A stretch of 64,000 bases of DNA from Cupriavidus necator N-1 (lineage in GTDB: Bacteria; Pseudomonadota; Gammaproteobacteria; Burkholderiales; Burkholderiaceae): contig NC_015726.1 in the NCBI RefSeq assembly GCF_000219215.1, positions 2,604,001 through 2,668,000 of the forward strand. The letters run 5' to 3'. Below the pieces are notes generated by a model. It searched no databases, was not told where the DNA came from, and saw nothing but the letters and a program-made list of their open reading frames with translations. Shown one piece after another: positions 11,785-19,820 of this stretch (positions within the stretch are counted from its first letter, which is position 1; each line of letters opens with the position of its first letter). The position numbers were made by a program, and so were the translations under genes.

Positions 11785-12537
11785 TTACTTGCCCAGCGCA
11801 GACTGCGCGCGCTGCAGCCATTCGCGGTTGTGATCGCGGGCGTGGCGCGGCCAGTGGCGGGCGTCGTGGACGATATCGGCATAGAGCTGCTGCGCGCGCT
11901 CGCGGTCTGCGGCGTCGGGCTGCGCCGCCAGCCAGTCGGCAAAGAGGCAGCGCGGCGCGGCATCGCTGGCGCTGGTCAGCGCCTGCTCGAACGCGGCCCG
12001 CGTGCCGGATGCACCGGTGGCCGCCAGCGCGCGCGCAAACAGCAAGGCCGGATCGGGCTGCTGGCGCGACTGCGGATTGGCGGCGAACAGCTTCTCCAGT
12101 GTTGCCAGCGCGCCGGCGGCATCGTTGGTGGCGAACTGCGCCTGCGCCAGTCCCTGCAGCAGCGCCGGATCGGTCGCGAACGGTCCGTTGGCCGCTGCCT
12201 GGTAGTGCTGCAGGGCTTCCGACGGCTCCCCGGCCGCCAGCAGCGCGGCGCCCAGGCGCATGCGGTGCGCCACCGTCGGGGCGCGGTCAAAGTCTGAGCG
12301 GGCCTCGCGCACCGCGCGGTTCGGATCGACCAGTTGCGTGATGGCACGCGTGGCCGCACGCGCGCCGCGCGACTGGCGCAGCCCGGGCAGGTAGATCGCG
12401 AAGAAATACACCACGCTGCCCAGCCCCGGGAACAGGAACAGGATCAGCAGCCAGTACATGTTCTGGTGCGTGCGCACCGCGTGCACCGCGAAGAACAGTG
12501 CGACGATGATATGGATGCTGATGCCGAAGATACGCAT
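11785..12537 (-). CDS. Inner-membrane protein with TPR-like periplasmic or cytoplasmic repeats
   Basis: The 250-residue product begins with two hydrophobic helices (residues ~1-20 and ~28-48, with LLILFLFPGLGSVVYFFAIYLPG, quoted as context) like PLD-nuclease N-terminal membrane modules. About 200 residues of helical Ala/Leu-rich sequence follow with TPR spacing (GAALLAAGEPSEALQHYQAA, then GLAQAQFATNDAAGALATLE). TPR domains mediate protein contacts, so a membrane-anchored scaffold is plausible. It sits 19 nt upstream of the spermidine-synthase-like gene and is likely co-transcribed with it. Confidence 0.75.
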   Translation of the reverse strand: MRIFGISIHIIVALFFAVHAVRTHQNMYWLLILFLFPGLGSVVYFFAIYLPGLRQSRGARAATRAITQLVDPNRAVREARSDFDRAPTVAHRMRLGAALLAAGEPSEALQHYQAAANGPFATDPALLQGLAQAQFATNDAAGALATLEKLFAANPQSRQQPDPALLFARALAATGASGTRAAFEQALTSASDAAPRCLFADWLAAQPDAADRERAQQLYADIVHDARHWPRHARDHNREWLQRAQSALGK

Positions 12538-12611
12538 AGGGAATTCACCTTTGAATCAATGGCCGGCACGCCGGCCGCCGGCATTGTGACAGAAAGGCAG
12601 GGCGCCGGGTT

Positions 12612-13748
12612 TCAGCCGCCCGCCGCAATGCCGGCGCCGGCCGACTGCAGCCCCGCCACCGCCTGCGGCGTCAGCACGGCCTCGCCATTGACCGCACGCG
12701 CCACCAGCGCATCGGCCGCCTCGATGGCAATGCCCTGTGCGCTGTACCAGGCATCGTCGTAATAGGTGTTGCCGTAGCGCTCGCCGCTGTCGCACAGCAG
12801 GCTGACGATGGCGCCGCCCTCACCCGCCGCGTGCATCTGCTGGGCCAGGTACAGCACGCCGACGAAATTGGTGCCGGTGGACCCGCCCACGCGGCGCCCG
12901 AAGCGCCCGGAAAGGTAGCGCATGGCCGCGAACGAGAGCGCATCCGGCACCTTCAGCATGGCGTCGATGCAGGTCGGGATAAACGAATGCTCCACGCGCG
13001 GCCGGCCGATGCCTTCGATGCGCGAGCCCTCCGCCAGGGACAGGTCCGGCTGCGGCTTGCCCTCCAGGCAGCTGCGGAAGTAGTCGAAGAACACCGAGTT
13101 CTCCGGGTCCGCGCACAACACGCGGGTCTGGTGGCGGCGATAGGCCACATAGCGCCCCAGCGTGGCGATGGTGCCGCCGGTGCCGCCGCTCGATACCAGC
13201 CAGGCCGGCACCGCATGCTCTTCCTGCGCCATCTGCTTGAAGATCGACTCGGCGATATTGTTGTTGGCGCGCCAGTCGGTGGCGCGCTCGGCGTAGGTGA
13301 ACTGGTCCATGAAATGCCCGCCCGTCTCCTGCGCGATGTGGCGCGAGGCGGCGTAGATCTCGGACGGGCTGTCCACTAGGTGGCAGTGCCCGCCGTAGAA
13401 CTCGATCGCCTCGATCTTGGCGCGCGAGGTGCCCGCCGGGATCACCGCCACGAACGGCAGCCCGAGCAGCCGCGCAAAGTAAGCCTCGGAGATTGCCGTC
13501 GAGCCGCTGGATGCCTCCACCACCGTGCTGCCCTCATGCAGCCAGCCGTTGCACAGCGCGTACAGGAACAGCGACCGCGCCAGCCGGTGCTTGAGGCTGC
13601 CGGTCGGATGACTGGACTCGTCCTTGAAATAGACGCGGATGTCAGGGTAGCCCGGCAGGTCCAGCGGGATCAGGTGGGTGTCGGCGGAACGGTTGAAATC
13701 CGCATCGATCTTGCGGATGGCCTCATGGGTCCAGTCGGAAAGTGGCAT
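12612..13748 (-). CDS. PLP-dependent cysteine synthase-family protein, Cds1-like
   Basis: A 378-residue fold-type II PLP enzyme. [16 protein letters not shown] contains the Schiff-base Lys, [12 protein letters not shown] is the phosphate/substrate loop and SSGGTGGT is the PLP-phosphate glycine loop. The [12 protein letters not shown] segment and overall length resemble L-cysteine desulfhydrase Cds1, which releases sulfide from cysteine, more than CysK/CysM; the activity is inference. The start at 13748 (MPLSDWTHE) is chosen because the longer frame has an unrelated, atypical N-terminus. It is divergent from the HPr-like gene, with a symmetric operator-like motif between them. Confidence 0.8.
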   Translation of the reverse strand: MPLSDWTHEAIRKIDADFNRSADTHLIPLDLPGYPDIRVYFKDESSHPTGSLKHRLARSLFLYALCNGWLHEGSTVVEASSGSTAISEAYFARLLGLPFVAVIPAGTSRAKIEAIEFYGGHCHLVDSPSEIYAASRHIAQETGGHFMDQFTYAERATDWRANNNIAESIFKQMAQEEHAVPAWLVSSGGTGGTIATLGRYVAYRRHQTRVLCADPENSVFFDYFRSCLEGKPQPDLSLAEGSRIEGIGRPRVEHSFIPTCIDAMLKVPDALSFAAMRYLSGRFGRRVGGSTGTNFVGVLYLAQQMHAAGEGGAIVSLLCDSGERYGNTYYDDAWYSAQGIAIEAADALVARAVNGEAVLTPQAVAGLQSAGAGIAAGG

Positions 13749-13932
13749 GGCAGTGTTCCGGGCAGGCCGGGCATCGGGACAGACCGTCAGGATGCCAGAA
13801 GCGCACGCCACAAATCCAGTTTCCGGGATGGGCAGGCGGCCTGGCACAACCCGCAAAGGGCGGTTTCTCCACAACCGCGGGACCAGGCATGGCATTTCCT
13901 GTCCGGATGCAGCCACCGGCGCGGGTGCTGGG

Positions 13933-13958
13933 ATATGATAATAGGACTAACATCATAT
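13933..13958. promoter_or_regulatory. Inverted repeat in the divergent Cds1-like/HPr-like intergenic region
   Basis: ATATGAT (13933-13939) and ATCATAT (13952-13958) are perfect complements separated by 12 bases, in an AT-rich patch that is striking in this GC-rich sequence. It lies 14 nt before the HPr-like ATG, so it could be an operator or overlap a -10 element. Confidence 0.4.
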
Positions 13959-13971
13959 GTGACTGCAACAG

Positions 13972-14340
13972 ATGTCCCCCGATGTCCGCGATACCCGGGA
14001 GCACCCGCCACCTTGCCCGCCCCAGCCAGCCGACCGGCCCCGCTCCTCGGGTCCTGCATTGCGCAAGGCTGCCGTGATCGAGGCCACCCTCAACATCGCC
14101 GCCGGCAAGGGTTTCCAGGGGCGCGGCTCGGCGCGCATGAGCCTGGTGGCCGGCCGCTTTGCCAGCCGCATCGTGCTGGTCACGGACTCCGGCTCGGCCG
14201 ATGCGCATGACGTGATGGCCGTCATGCGCCTGCGCACGCCGCCAGGCACCGTGCTGCGCATCCAGGCCGACGACCCGGCCGAAGTCGCCGCGGTCCGGGC
14301 CATCGCACGACTACTCGGACCTGGGAACGGCCAGCCATGA
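13972..14340 (+). CDS. HPr-like phosphocarrier domain protein lacking the active-site His
   Basis: The 122-residue product has a Pro-rich tail of ~30 residues followed by an ~85-residue domain that aligns with PTS HPr. HPr's LGLHARPAA is matched by FQGRGSARMS, the strand KFxSxI by RFASRIVLV, and NAKSIMGLM by ADAHDVMAVM, followed by GTVLRIQADD. The phosphorylated His15 position reads Ser and the regulatory Ser46 position reads Asp, so it cannot work as a normal phosphocarrier. It may be a Crh-like regulator or a degenerate copy. Its stop overlaps the next gene by 4 bp (ATGA), implying translational coupling with the methyltransferase-fold protein. Confidence 0.55.
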   Translation: MSPDVRDTREHPPPCPPQPADRPRSSGPALRKAAVIEATLNIAAGKGFQGRGSARMSLVAGRFASRIVLVTDSGSADAHDVMAVMRLRTPPGTVLRIQADDPAEVAAVRAIARLLGPGNGQP

Positions 14341-15209
14341 GCGAACGCAAACCGGACGCCGGCACTGGCATCGCCGCGGATAGCGGCCGCACGTCCTTTG
14401 ACTCCTATATGCGGTTCCTGGCCGAAGCCCCGCGCGACGGCACGCCCGTGGTGCTGGAGACCGAGACCGCCCTGTCGCTGCACTTCGACGTGCTGGCCAC
14501 GCAGAGCTTCATGTCGCGGCGCGATCCCGACCGGCTGGTGCTGGGCTATACGCGCACCATGATGGGATTCCTGCTGCTGCATCCGTCGCCGGCACGGATT
14601 TCGGTGATCGGGCTCGGCGGAGGCTCGCTGGTCAAGTATTGCTACCGGCACCTGCCTGCCACGCGGGTGGTTGCTGTCGAGATCGACCCAGCGGTGATCG
14701 CACTGCGCGAGCGCTTCCGCATTCCGCCCGACGATGTCCGCCTGCAGGTGGTCTGCGCCGATGGCGCCGAGTACGTCAGGGGCCGGGAAGCGCGCCCCGA
14801 GGTCATCCTCGTCGACGGCTTCCTGGCTGACGGCATGCCGCTGCAGCTTGGCTCTGCCGGCTTCTACGCGGCCTGCCACGCGAGGCTGGCCGACGACGGC
14901 GTGCTGGTCGCCAACTTCCTGGCAAGCGACCGTGGCATGCCGCACTACCTGGACGCGGTGCGCGCCGTGTTCGGGGCCTCGATGTCGGTCGCGCGCGCCG
15001 AGGACAGCTGCAACTACACGTTGTTTGCCTGGAAAGGCCAGCCCCGGCTGCCGTCGCTGCAGACGCTCCTGGCACGCGCACGGGTGCTGGAAACCGTGCA
15101 TGCGCTGAAGCTGACACCGACTGCCCGCCGCATGAAGCGCGGCGAGGCAGTTGCCGCCGACCCCGACGCCTGGCACGCCCTTGCCCGGCCGCCCCGGCAC
15201 GCCCTGTAG
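14337..15209 (+). CDS. Spermidine synthase-fold protein coupled to the HPr-like gene
   Basis: A 290-residue protein with the spermidine-synthase Rossmann core: ISVIGLGGGSLVKYCYRH is the glycine loop, VVAVEIDPAVIALRERF the acidic strand, and VILVDGFLADGMPLQL the region of the catalytic Asp. It is a distant paralogue of the product at 10857-11765. Polyamine synthesis is possible but not shown, since many such proteins act on other amines. Start ATG overlaps the HPr-like stop codon. The sequence downstream is a degraded DUF1275 gene. Confidence 0.75.
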   Translation: MSERKPDAGTGIAADSGRTSFDSYMRFLAEAPRDGTPVVLETETALSLHFDVLATQSFMSRRDPDRLVLGYTRTMMGFLLLHPSPARISVIGLGGGSLVKYCYRHLPATRVVAVEIDPAVIALRERFRIPPDDVRLQVVCADGAEYVRGREARPEVILVDGFLADGMPLQLGSAGFYAACHARLADDGVLVANFLASDRGMPHYLDAVRAVFGASMSVARAEDSCNYTLFAWKGQPRLPSLQTLLARARVLETVHALKLTPTARRMKRGEAVAADPDAWHALARPPRHAL

Positions 15210-15265
15210 CGGCAACGCAGGTCCTCCGCCTCCCTTTCCAATCCGCCAGACGCCGCCCCATCGCC

Positions 15266-16151
15266 ATGCCGATCCTGTACCTGCGCAAACTGACTGGGAA
15301 GCGGCGCAGCCCCCACGCCAACCGGCACCTGGCCGGCTACCCTGCCTTGTCGCAGGCGCCATCAATGCCGGCGGCTTCCTGGCCGTGCAGCAATACACCT
15401 CGCATATGTCCGGCGTGGTCTCAGCCATGGCCGACAACCTGGCGCTGGGCAGCTTCGCGCTGGTGCTGGACGGGGTCGGGGCGCTGCTGTCGTTTCTCGG
15501 CGGCGCTGCGTGCTCGGCGGTGCTGGTCAACTGGGGGCGGCGCGAGCGGCTGCACAGTGAATACGCGCTGCCGCTGGCGCTGGAAGCGGGGCTGCTGCTG
15601 TGCTTTGGCCTGATCGGCGGCAACCTAGGGGCAGCACCAGTGGCTGTTCATGCCAGCCAGGGTGATGCTGCTGTGCTGCTGTGCTGCTGTGCTGCTGTGC
15701 TGCTGTGCTGCTGTGCTTCATCATGGGGCTGCAGAATGCCATGATCACCAAGCTCTCGAACGCCGAGATCCGCACCACCCACCTCACTGGCATGGTTACC
15801 GATATCGGCATCGAGCTGGGTAAGCTGTGCTACTGGAACGCAGCCGCGCCAGCACGCACGCCATCAAGCACACAAGCGCGCCCCCTGCCCCGCGTGCTCG
15901 CCGACCGGTGCAAGCTGCGCCTGCTGGTGGTGCTGGTCACGCTGTTCTTTGCCGGCGGCGTCGCCGGCGCGCTGGGGTTCAAGCACCTGGGTTTCAGCGC
16001 CACGCTGCCGCTGGCCGTGCTGCTGCTGGCGCTGATCGCAGTGCCACTGACCGACGACCTGCGCAGCCGCTGGCGCACAGGCTCACTGCCGCGCCTGGCG
16101 GCGCGGACGCGGCAACGCGTGCAGGCGGGCGCGCTACACCGGCGGCGCTAG
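15266..16151 (+). pseudogene. DUF1275 (YoaK-type) membrane protein gene with several frameshifts
   Basis: Pieces of one DUF1275 membrane protein can be read in order but in different frames. MPILYLRKLTGKRRSPHANRHL starts at 15266 (family start, quoted as context). Then VAGAINAGGFLAVQQYTSHMSG follows a shift near 15335-15345, and FMPARV follows an extra G in the GGGG at 15628-15631. LCFIMGLQNAMITKLS lies after an 8-bp repeat expansion, and a compensating pair of shifts surrounds the YWN..STHAIKH segment (about 15838-15895). The C-terminal helices are intact. At least three uncompensated events make this a pseudogene unless sequencing errors are involved. Confidence 0.8.
15667..15714 (+). repeat. 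Six tandem copies of the octanucleotide GCTGCTGT
   Basis: Exactly six perfect copies of an 8-bp unit run from 15667 to 15714 inside the DUF1275 gene. The surrounding codons show that the ancestral gene had a single copy (V-M-L-L-C-F-I-M-G). Because 8 is not a multiple of 3, each gain or loss changes the reading frame: five copies would rejoin the upstream frame of 15151-15660 to the downstream frame. Confidence 0.95.
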
Positions 16152-16158
16152 GCGCCGT

Positions 16159-16596
16159 CTAGCGGTACACCAGCACCGGAATCTTGCTGTGCGTCAGCAC
16201 CTTCAGGGTTTCGCTGCCGATCAGCATGCCCTGGACCCCGCGCCGCCCGTGCGAAGCCATCACGATCAGGTCGCAGCCCATTTCCTCGGCCGTCTTGATG
16301 ATGGCCTCGTAGGGATGGTCGTTGACGACGTATGCCGTTTCACAGGGCACACCCGCGGCGCCGGCTTCGTCGGCCAGTCCGCGCAGGTAGCGGGTTGCTT
16401 CTTCCCAGGCTTGCTTCACGTAAGTTTCGCGCGTGTCCTCCAGCATCTCGACCTGGTAGGTCAGCACGTGGTAGTTCGGACAGACCCGCACCGCGGTGGT
16501 ACGCGCCCCCATTTCCCGCGCCAGGATCAGGGCCTTGCGGAATGCCGATTCAGACAGGTCGGAGCCATCGACCGCCAGCAGGAGATGCTTGAACAT
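16159..16596 (-). CDS. Universal stress protein (UspA family)
   Basis: A 145-residue single-domain Usp. It opens with MFKHLLLAVDGSDLSE and ends with the ATP-binding loop CDLIVMASHGRRGVQGMLIGSETLKVL, i.e. G-2x-G-9x-G(S/T), seen in ATP-binding Usp proteins. The start at 16596 is fixed by a strong AAGGAGGC ribosome-binding site 6 nt upstream; the longer frame is rejected. These proteins are typically induced by stationary phase, stress or low oxygen. It stands alone beside gene remnants. Confidence 0.92.
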   Translation of the reverse strand: MFKHLLLAVDGSDLSESAFRKALILAREMGARTTAVRVCPNYHVLTYQVEMLEDTRETYVKQAWEEATRYLRGLADEAGAAGVPCETAYVVNDHPYEAIIKTAEEMGCDLIVMASHGRRGVQGMLIGSETLKVLTHSKIPVLVYR

Positions 16597-16842
16597 GATT
16601 GCCTCCTTGCCTGCATAGTTGCCGGCTAAGGCGCTCACTTCCGATGCGTCGTCGCCATGCGTCCGAAAGTGCGAGCCCCGCAAGGCGCACAGGGAGCGAC
16701 CGATACCTCCGGTTTCGAATGATTCGTCGCTCGACTCCAGTATAGGTGCGCCATGGCCCACGGCAATCCGGCATGCGTCACATGCGCACGGGTGGATTCA
16801 ATACCAGCGATTTGCGAAGCCGTTGGCTGGCTGCGGGCCGCG

Positions 16843-17120
16843 TCAGGCCCGACCAGGGTCGCGCCGGATCGTTGTGCAATCCTCCGTCAGCCATGCGGCG
16901 ATAGCCTCGGCCACCGCTTGCGGCGCTTCCATGGTGATCGTGTGCCCCGCATCCTCGATCACTTCAAGCCGCGCCGCCGGGATCCGCTCGCGCATGTCCA
17001 CGTGGCTGTCCAGCGGGTTCCAATGATCCTGGCGGCCGCACAGCAGCAGCGTCGGGCAGGTAATGGCCGGCAGCAGCGCCGATGCGTCCGGACGCCCGAG
17101 CAACGCCCGCACCTGCGCAC
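16843..17120 (-). pseudogene. C-terminal remnant of an alpha/beta hydrolase
   Basis: About 90 residues of an alpha/beta hydrolase remain: RALLGRPDASALLPAI, CPTLLLCGRQDHWNPLDSH with the acid residue, and IEDAGHTITMEAPQAV with the catalytic His. The nucleophile Ser elbow and the whole N-terminus are missing; the frame runs straight into the LysR remnant on the other strand. A deletion joined the two genes near 17112-17134. Confidence 0.75.
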
Positions 17121-17130
17121 GCGCGTGGGT

Positions 17131-17646
17131 CCGGTGGACTTCAGCACCGCGTTCGTGGATGCCTCGCTGGAGTTCGGCGACGGCCAGCGGCCGGGCCTGC
17201 ATAACGATTTCGTGGTGCCGCTGCGGTTGTCGCCCTATGCGGCGCCGTCATGGGTGGCCGCGCATGGCCGGGCGATCGACGCCGGCACGCCGCGGTCGGC
17301 GCTGATCCACCACCTGACGCTGTCCGACGCATGGGAAGGCTGGTTCGCACGGCAAGGCATCAAAGCCAGCCCGGGCCACGAAGGGCCGCGCTACGAGGTG
17401 ATGTCGATGGCGTTGAACGCCACCGTGGCGGGGATGGGCGTGGCGCTGCTGCCCTCCTACATGACCGGGGACCTGCTGGCGGCCGGCAAGCTGGAGCGCC
17501 TTTCCGACACAGCCTGGCAACATCCGAAGGGCTACTACCTGGTGTATCCGCCGGCGTCGGCACAGATGCGGGCGCTGAAGGTGTTTCGCGACTGGCTGTT
17601 GCAGCAGCACGAGGCAGGTGCCGCCGAAGGAAGCCTGAAGGCCTAA
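17131..17646 (+). pseudogene. C-terminal remnant of a LysR-family regulator (GcvA-like)
   Basis: About 170 residues of a LysR effector-binding domain remain: VDFSTAFVDASLEFGDG, FVVPLRLSPYAAPSW, then ALNATVAGMGVALLPSYM and KGYYLVYPP near the end. This pattern matches GcvA-type LysR proteins. The HTH domain and the first part of the effector domain are gone. It stands head to head with the hydrolase remnant, as expected for a regulator divergent from its target. Confidence 0.75.
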
Positions 17647-17757
17647 TGCCGGTCGGCATACGCGCGAGTCTCGCGCCGGGCTAAGCGGATTTCCTGATGT
17701 GTGTGGCTGCGCTGACTGAGCTAGCATCCTATGCACCATCCCTCTTCATGCCCCGCC

Positions 17758-18558
17758 ATGCGTGACTTCAAGCGGTTGCTATCGTGCCTGCTGGCTGCAT
17801 TGTGTGCTGCTTGTGCACAGACGATGCCTCAGCCCTCCGGTCCGCTCGCATTCAACGCGGCGACGGTAGGAAGCCCGGGAAGCCGCGCCACGGCAGAACT
17901 GTACCGGCCCGAGGGCGCCGGCCCGTTTCCCGCGGTCGTCGCGCTGCACGGCTGCGATGGCGTCAGCCCGCACTACCGGACCTGGGCACGCCGGCTGGCC
18001 TCGTGGGGCTATGTGGTACTGCTGGTGGACAGCTTTGGCCCGCGCAACCTCAGGACGGTATGCAACCATGGCCGGGACGTCCCCCCCGAGCTGCGCGCGC
18101 AAGATGCACTGGCCGCCGCCGCTTACCTGCGCGCGCGGCCGGACGTGGTGGGGAGCCGCATCGGCGTCATTGGCTTCTCGCACGGCGGCTGGACTGTGCT
18201 CAAGAGCGTGCTCGCCAGCGATGCCGGAGTCGAGGTCACCCACCCCTTCGCCGCCGCCGTGGCGTTCTACCCAGGCTGCGAGATGCCCCGCTCCGTCCTG
18301 CTCACCGACACACTAATCCTGATCGGCGACGCCGACGACTGGACGCCCGCCGCGCGCTGCGAACGCTGGCGCGATATCGTGATGAAGCACGGCCATACGG
18401 TCGAGATGATCGTGTACCGCGGCGCCGTACATGGCTTTGACACGAGCCGTCCGCCCCATGCCTTCGCCGGGCACATCGTCGGTCAGGATCCCGCTGCCGC
18501 CGAAGATGCCATCGCGCGGACGCAAACCTTTTTCCGGCAGCGCCTGATGGCGCCGTAG
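17758..18558 (+). CDS. Exported dienelactone hydrolase-family protein
   Basis: The 266-residue protein has an N-terminal signal (MRDFKRLLSCLLAALCAACAQ), possibly a lipoprotein signal although the lipobox is imperfect. An alpha/beta hydrolase of the dienelactone hydrolase type follows: VVALHGCDGVSPHYR forms the oxyanion region, GVIGFSHGGWT the nucleophile elbow with Ser instead of the Cys of classical DLH, ILIGDADDWTP the acid and GAVHGFD the His. A periplasmic esterase is likely; substrate is unknown. An ATG at 17731 in frame is an alternative start, rejected because it weakens the signal peptide. Confidence 0.8.
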   Translation: MRDFKRLLSCLLAALCAACAQTMPQPSGPLAFNAATVGSPGSRATAELYRPEGAGPFPAVVALHGCDGVSPHYRTWARRLASWGYVVLLVDSFGPRNLRTVCNHGRDVPPELRAQDALAAAAYLRARPDVVGSRIGVIGFSHGGWTVLKSVLASDAGVEVTHPFAAAVAFYPGCEMPRSVLLTDTLILIGDADDWTPAARCERWRDIVMKHGHTVEMIVYRGAVHGFDTSRPPHAFAGHIVGQDPAAAEDAIARTQTFFRQRLMAP

Positions 18559-18627
18559 ACAGTTGCTCCGGGCGCAACCAGCGTGAGCTATGGCATAGAT
18601 ATTGCGTAGAGGACACACAGGCCAACG

Positions 18628-18764
18628 GCGGCCTTGAAACAGATTGGCAAGCCGCGATGACATGCTCCGAAAAGGAGCATCCCGGGCAACGACGCCCCGA
18701 AGCGAATGGACCACGAACCGGACAACCGGTTCGCAGGCATCGCGCTTCGGGGCGCTTTGGCTTT
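18628..18764 (+). promoter_or_regulatory. Hairpin-rich leader upstream of the PilJ-N genes
   Basis: Three successive stem-loops are visible. One at 18628-18655 pairs GCGGC..TTG with CAAGCCGC around a bulge. One at 18662-18680 has ATGCTCC/GGAGCAT with a GAAAA loop. The large one at 18694-18753 has an 11-bp perfect outer stem (GCCCCGAAGCG/CGCTTCGGGGC) and an 8-bp inner stem (CGAACCGG/CCGGTTCG, loop ACAA), followed by GCTTTGGCTTT. The layout of small hairpins before a terminator-like hairpin is typical of antitermination leaders. Confidence 0.5.
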
Positions 18765-18814
18765 GCCGGTCAGCGCGGTGCGCGTCTGCGTCGACACTAC
18801 CTGCAAGGCATGGC

Positions 18815-19018
18815 ATGAACGCTCTCTCTACTCAGTCACCCGAGACCGAGATGTCCACCGAAACCATCGGCGCATCGATCAACCTTTCCGGAAGGCAGCG
18901 CATGCTGTCGCAACGGATCGTCCTCCAGATGCTGCTCGCTTCGCGGGGGGACACTGCCGCGCTCGATATCGCACGCAAGCGCCCGTCAATGTTCGAGCCG
19001 GGGCCAACCAGAGTTTGA
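18815..19018 (+). pseudogene. Truncated PilJ-N domain gene
   Basis: The 67-codon frame contains ETIGASINLSGRQRMLSQRIVLQ, the signature of the type IV pili methyl-accepting chemotaxis N-terminal (PilJ-N) domain, then loses similarity at about residue 55 and stops. Proteins with this motif normally have at least ~150 residues. It precedes a full-length relative by 13 nt and is best read as a remnant of a cytoplasmic paralogue. A functional small protein cannot be excluded. Confidence 0.55.
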
Positions 19019-19031
19019 TGCGGAGACGCCC

Positions 19032-19820
19032 TTGAAACGTTACCTCTGTTCCTTCTGCCTGATTGTCTGCAGCGTCCTGTCCCTGGCCGGGACCGCTTCC
19101 GCCGAAACGCTGACGATCAACGCGGCGATCAACAAGGCGGGCCGCCAGCGCATGCTGTCTCAGCGCATGGCCAAGGCTTACTGCCAGGCTGGCCTCGGCG
19201 TTGAAGTCGAACGTTCAAAGAAGATTCTCGAACAGTCCGCGGCGCTCTTCGACAAGCAACTCATGGAGCTGAAGGCGTTCGCGCCCACGCCTGATATCAA
19301 GGATACCTACGCCAGGCTCGAGCAGACATGGATTCCCTATAGACAGTTGCTGTCCGGCGGCGATCCGAATCCCGATAGCGCGAAAACCATCGCAAGAATG
19401 AGCGAGGACGTGCTGAAGCTTGCGCAACAGGGAACCCTCCTGCTCGAGAAACATTCCGGCACCGCGACGGGCAAGCTGATCAACGTTGCCGGCCGCCAGC
19501 GGATGCTCTCGCAGAGAATCGCCAAGATCAGCATGTTCCGCGCCTGGGGAATTACCTCCCCCCAGATGGCGCAGGATCTGGACACGGCTACCAGGGAATT
19601 CGCAGCCGCGCAGGAGCTTCTCACCTCGGCGCCGCAAAACACCGAGGCAATCCGTCGCGAACTGCTGCTTGCCGGCTCTCAGTGGCTGTTCTTTGAAGAG
19701 GCACTCAACCAGACCGGGGTCAGTCGCGCGGAACAGTTGAGAAACATCGCCACGACCAGCGAGCGTATTCTTCAGGTGATGGATGACGTCACCGGCATGT
19801 ATGAAGGGATGCCCAGGTAA
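19032..19820 (+). CDS. Periplasmic protein with two PilJ-N domains
   Basis: A 262-residue exported protein: signal peptide cleaved near ASA/ET, then two repeats, each opening with a GRQRMLSQR signature (INKAGRQRMLSQRMAK at ~residue 36 and INVAGRQRMLSQRIAK at ~150). The four-helix PilJ-N/NIT-like fold senses nitrate or other ligands in some receptors. Here there is no membrane helix or signalling domain after it, so it acts as a free periplasmic protein. Ligand is unknown. It sits behind the truncated homologue and the hairpin leader, possibly one transcription unit. Confidence 0.8.
   Translation: MKRYLCSFCLIVCSVLSLAGTASAETLTINAAINKAGRQRMLSQRMAKAYCQAGLGVEVERSKKILEQSAALFDKQLMELKAFAPTPDIKDTYARLEQTWIPYRQLLSGGDPNPDSAKTIARMSEDVLKLAQQGTLLLEKHSGTATGKLINVAGRQRMLSQRIAKISMFRAWGITSPQMAQDLDTATREFAAAQELLTSAPQNTEAIRRELLLAGSQWLFFEEALNQTGVSRAEQLRNIATTSERILQVMDDVTGMYEGMPR

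Noticed and set aside
15667..15714. CRISPR-like array
   Set aside because: The repeat unit is only 8 bp with no spacers; it is a microsatellite inside a coding sequence. No CRISPR array was seen anywhere in the window.
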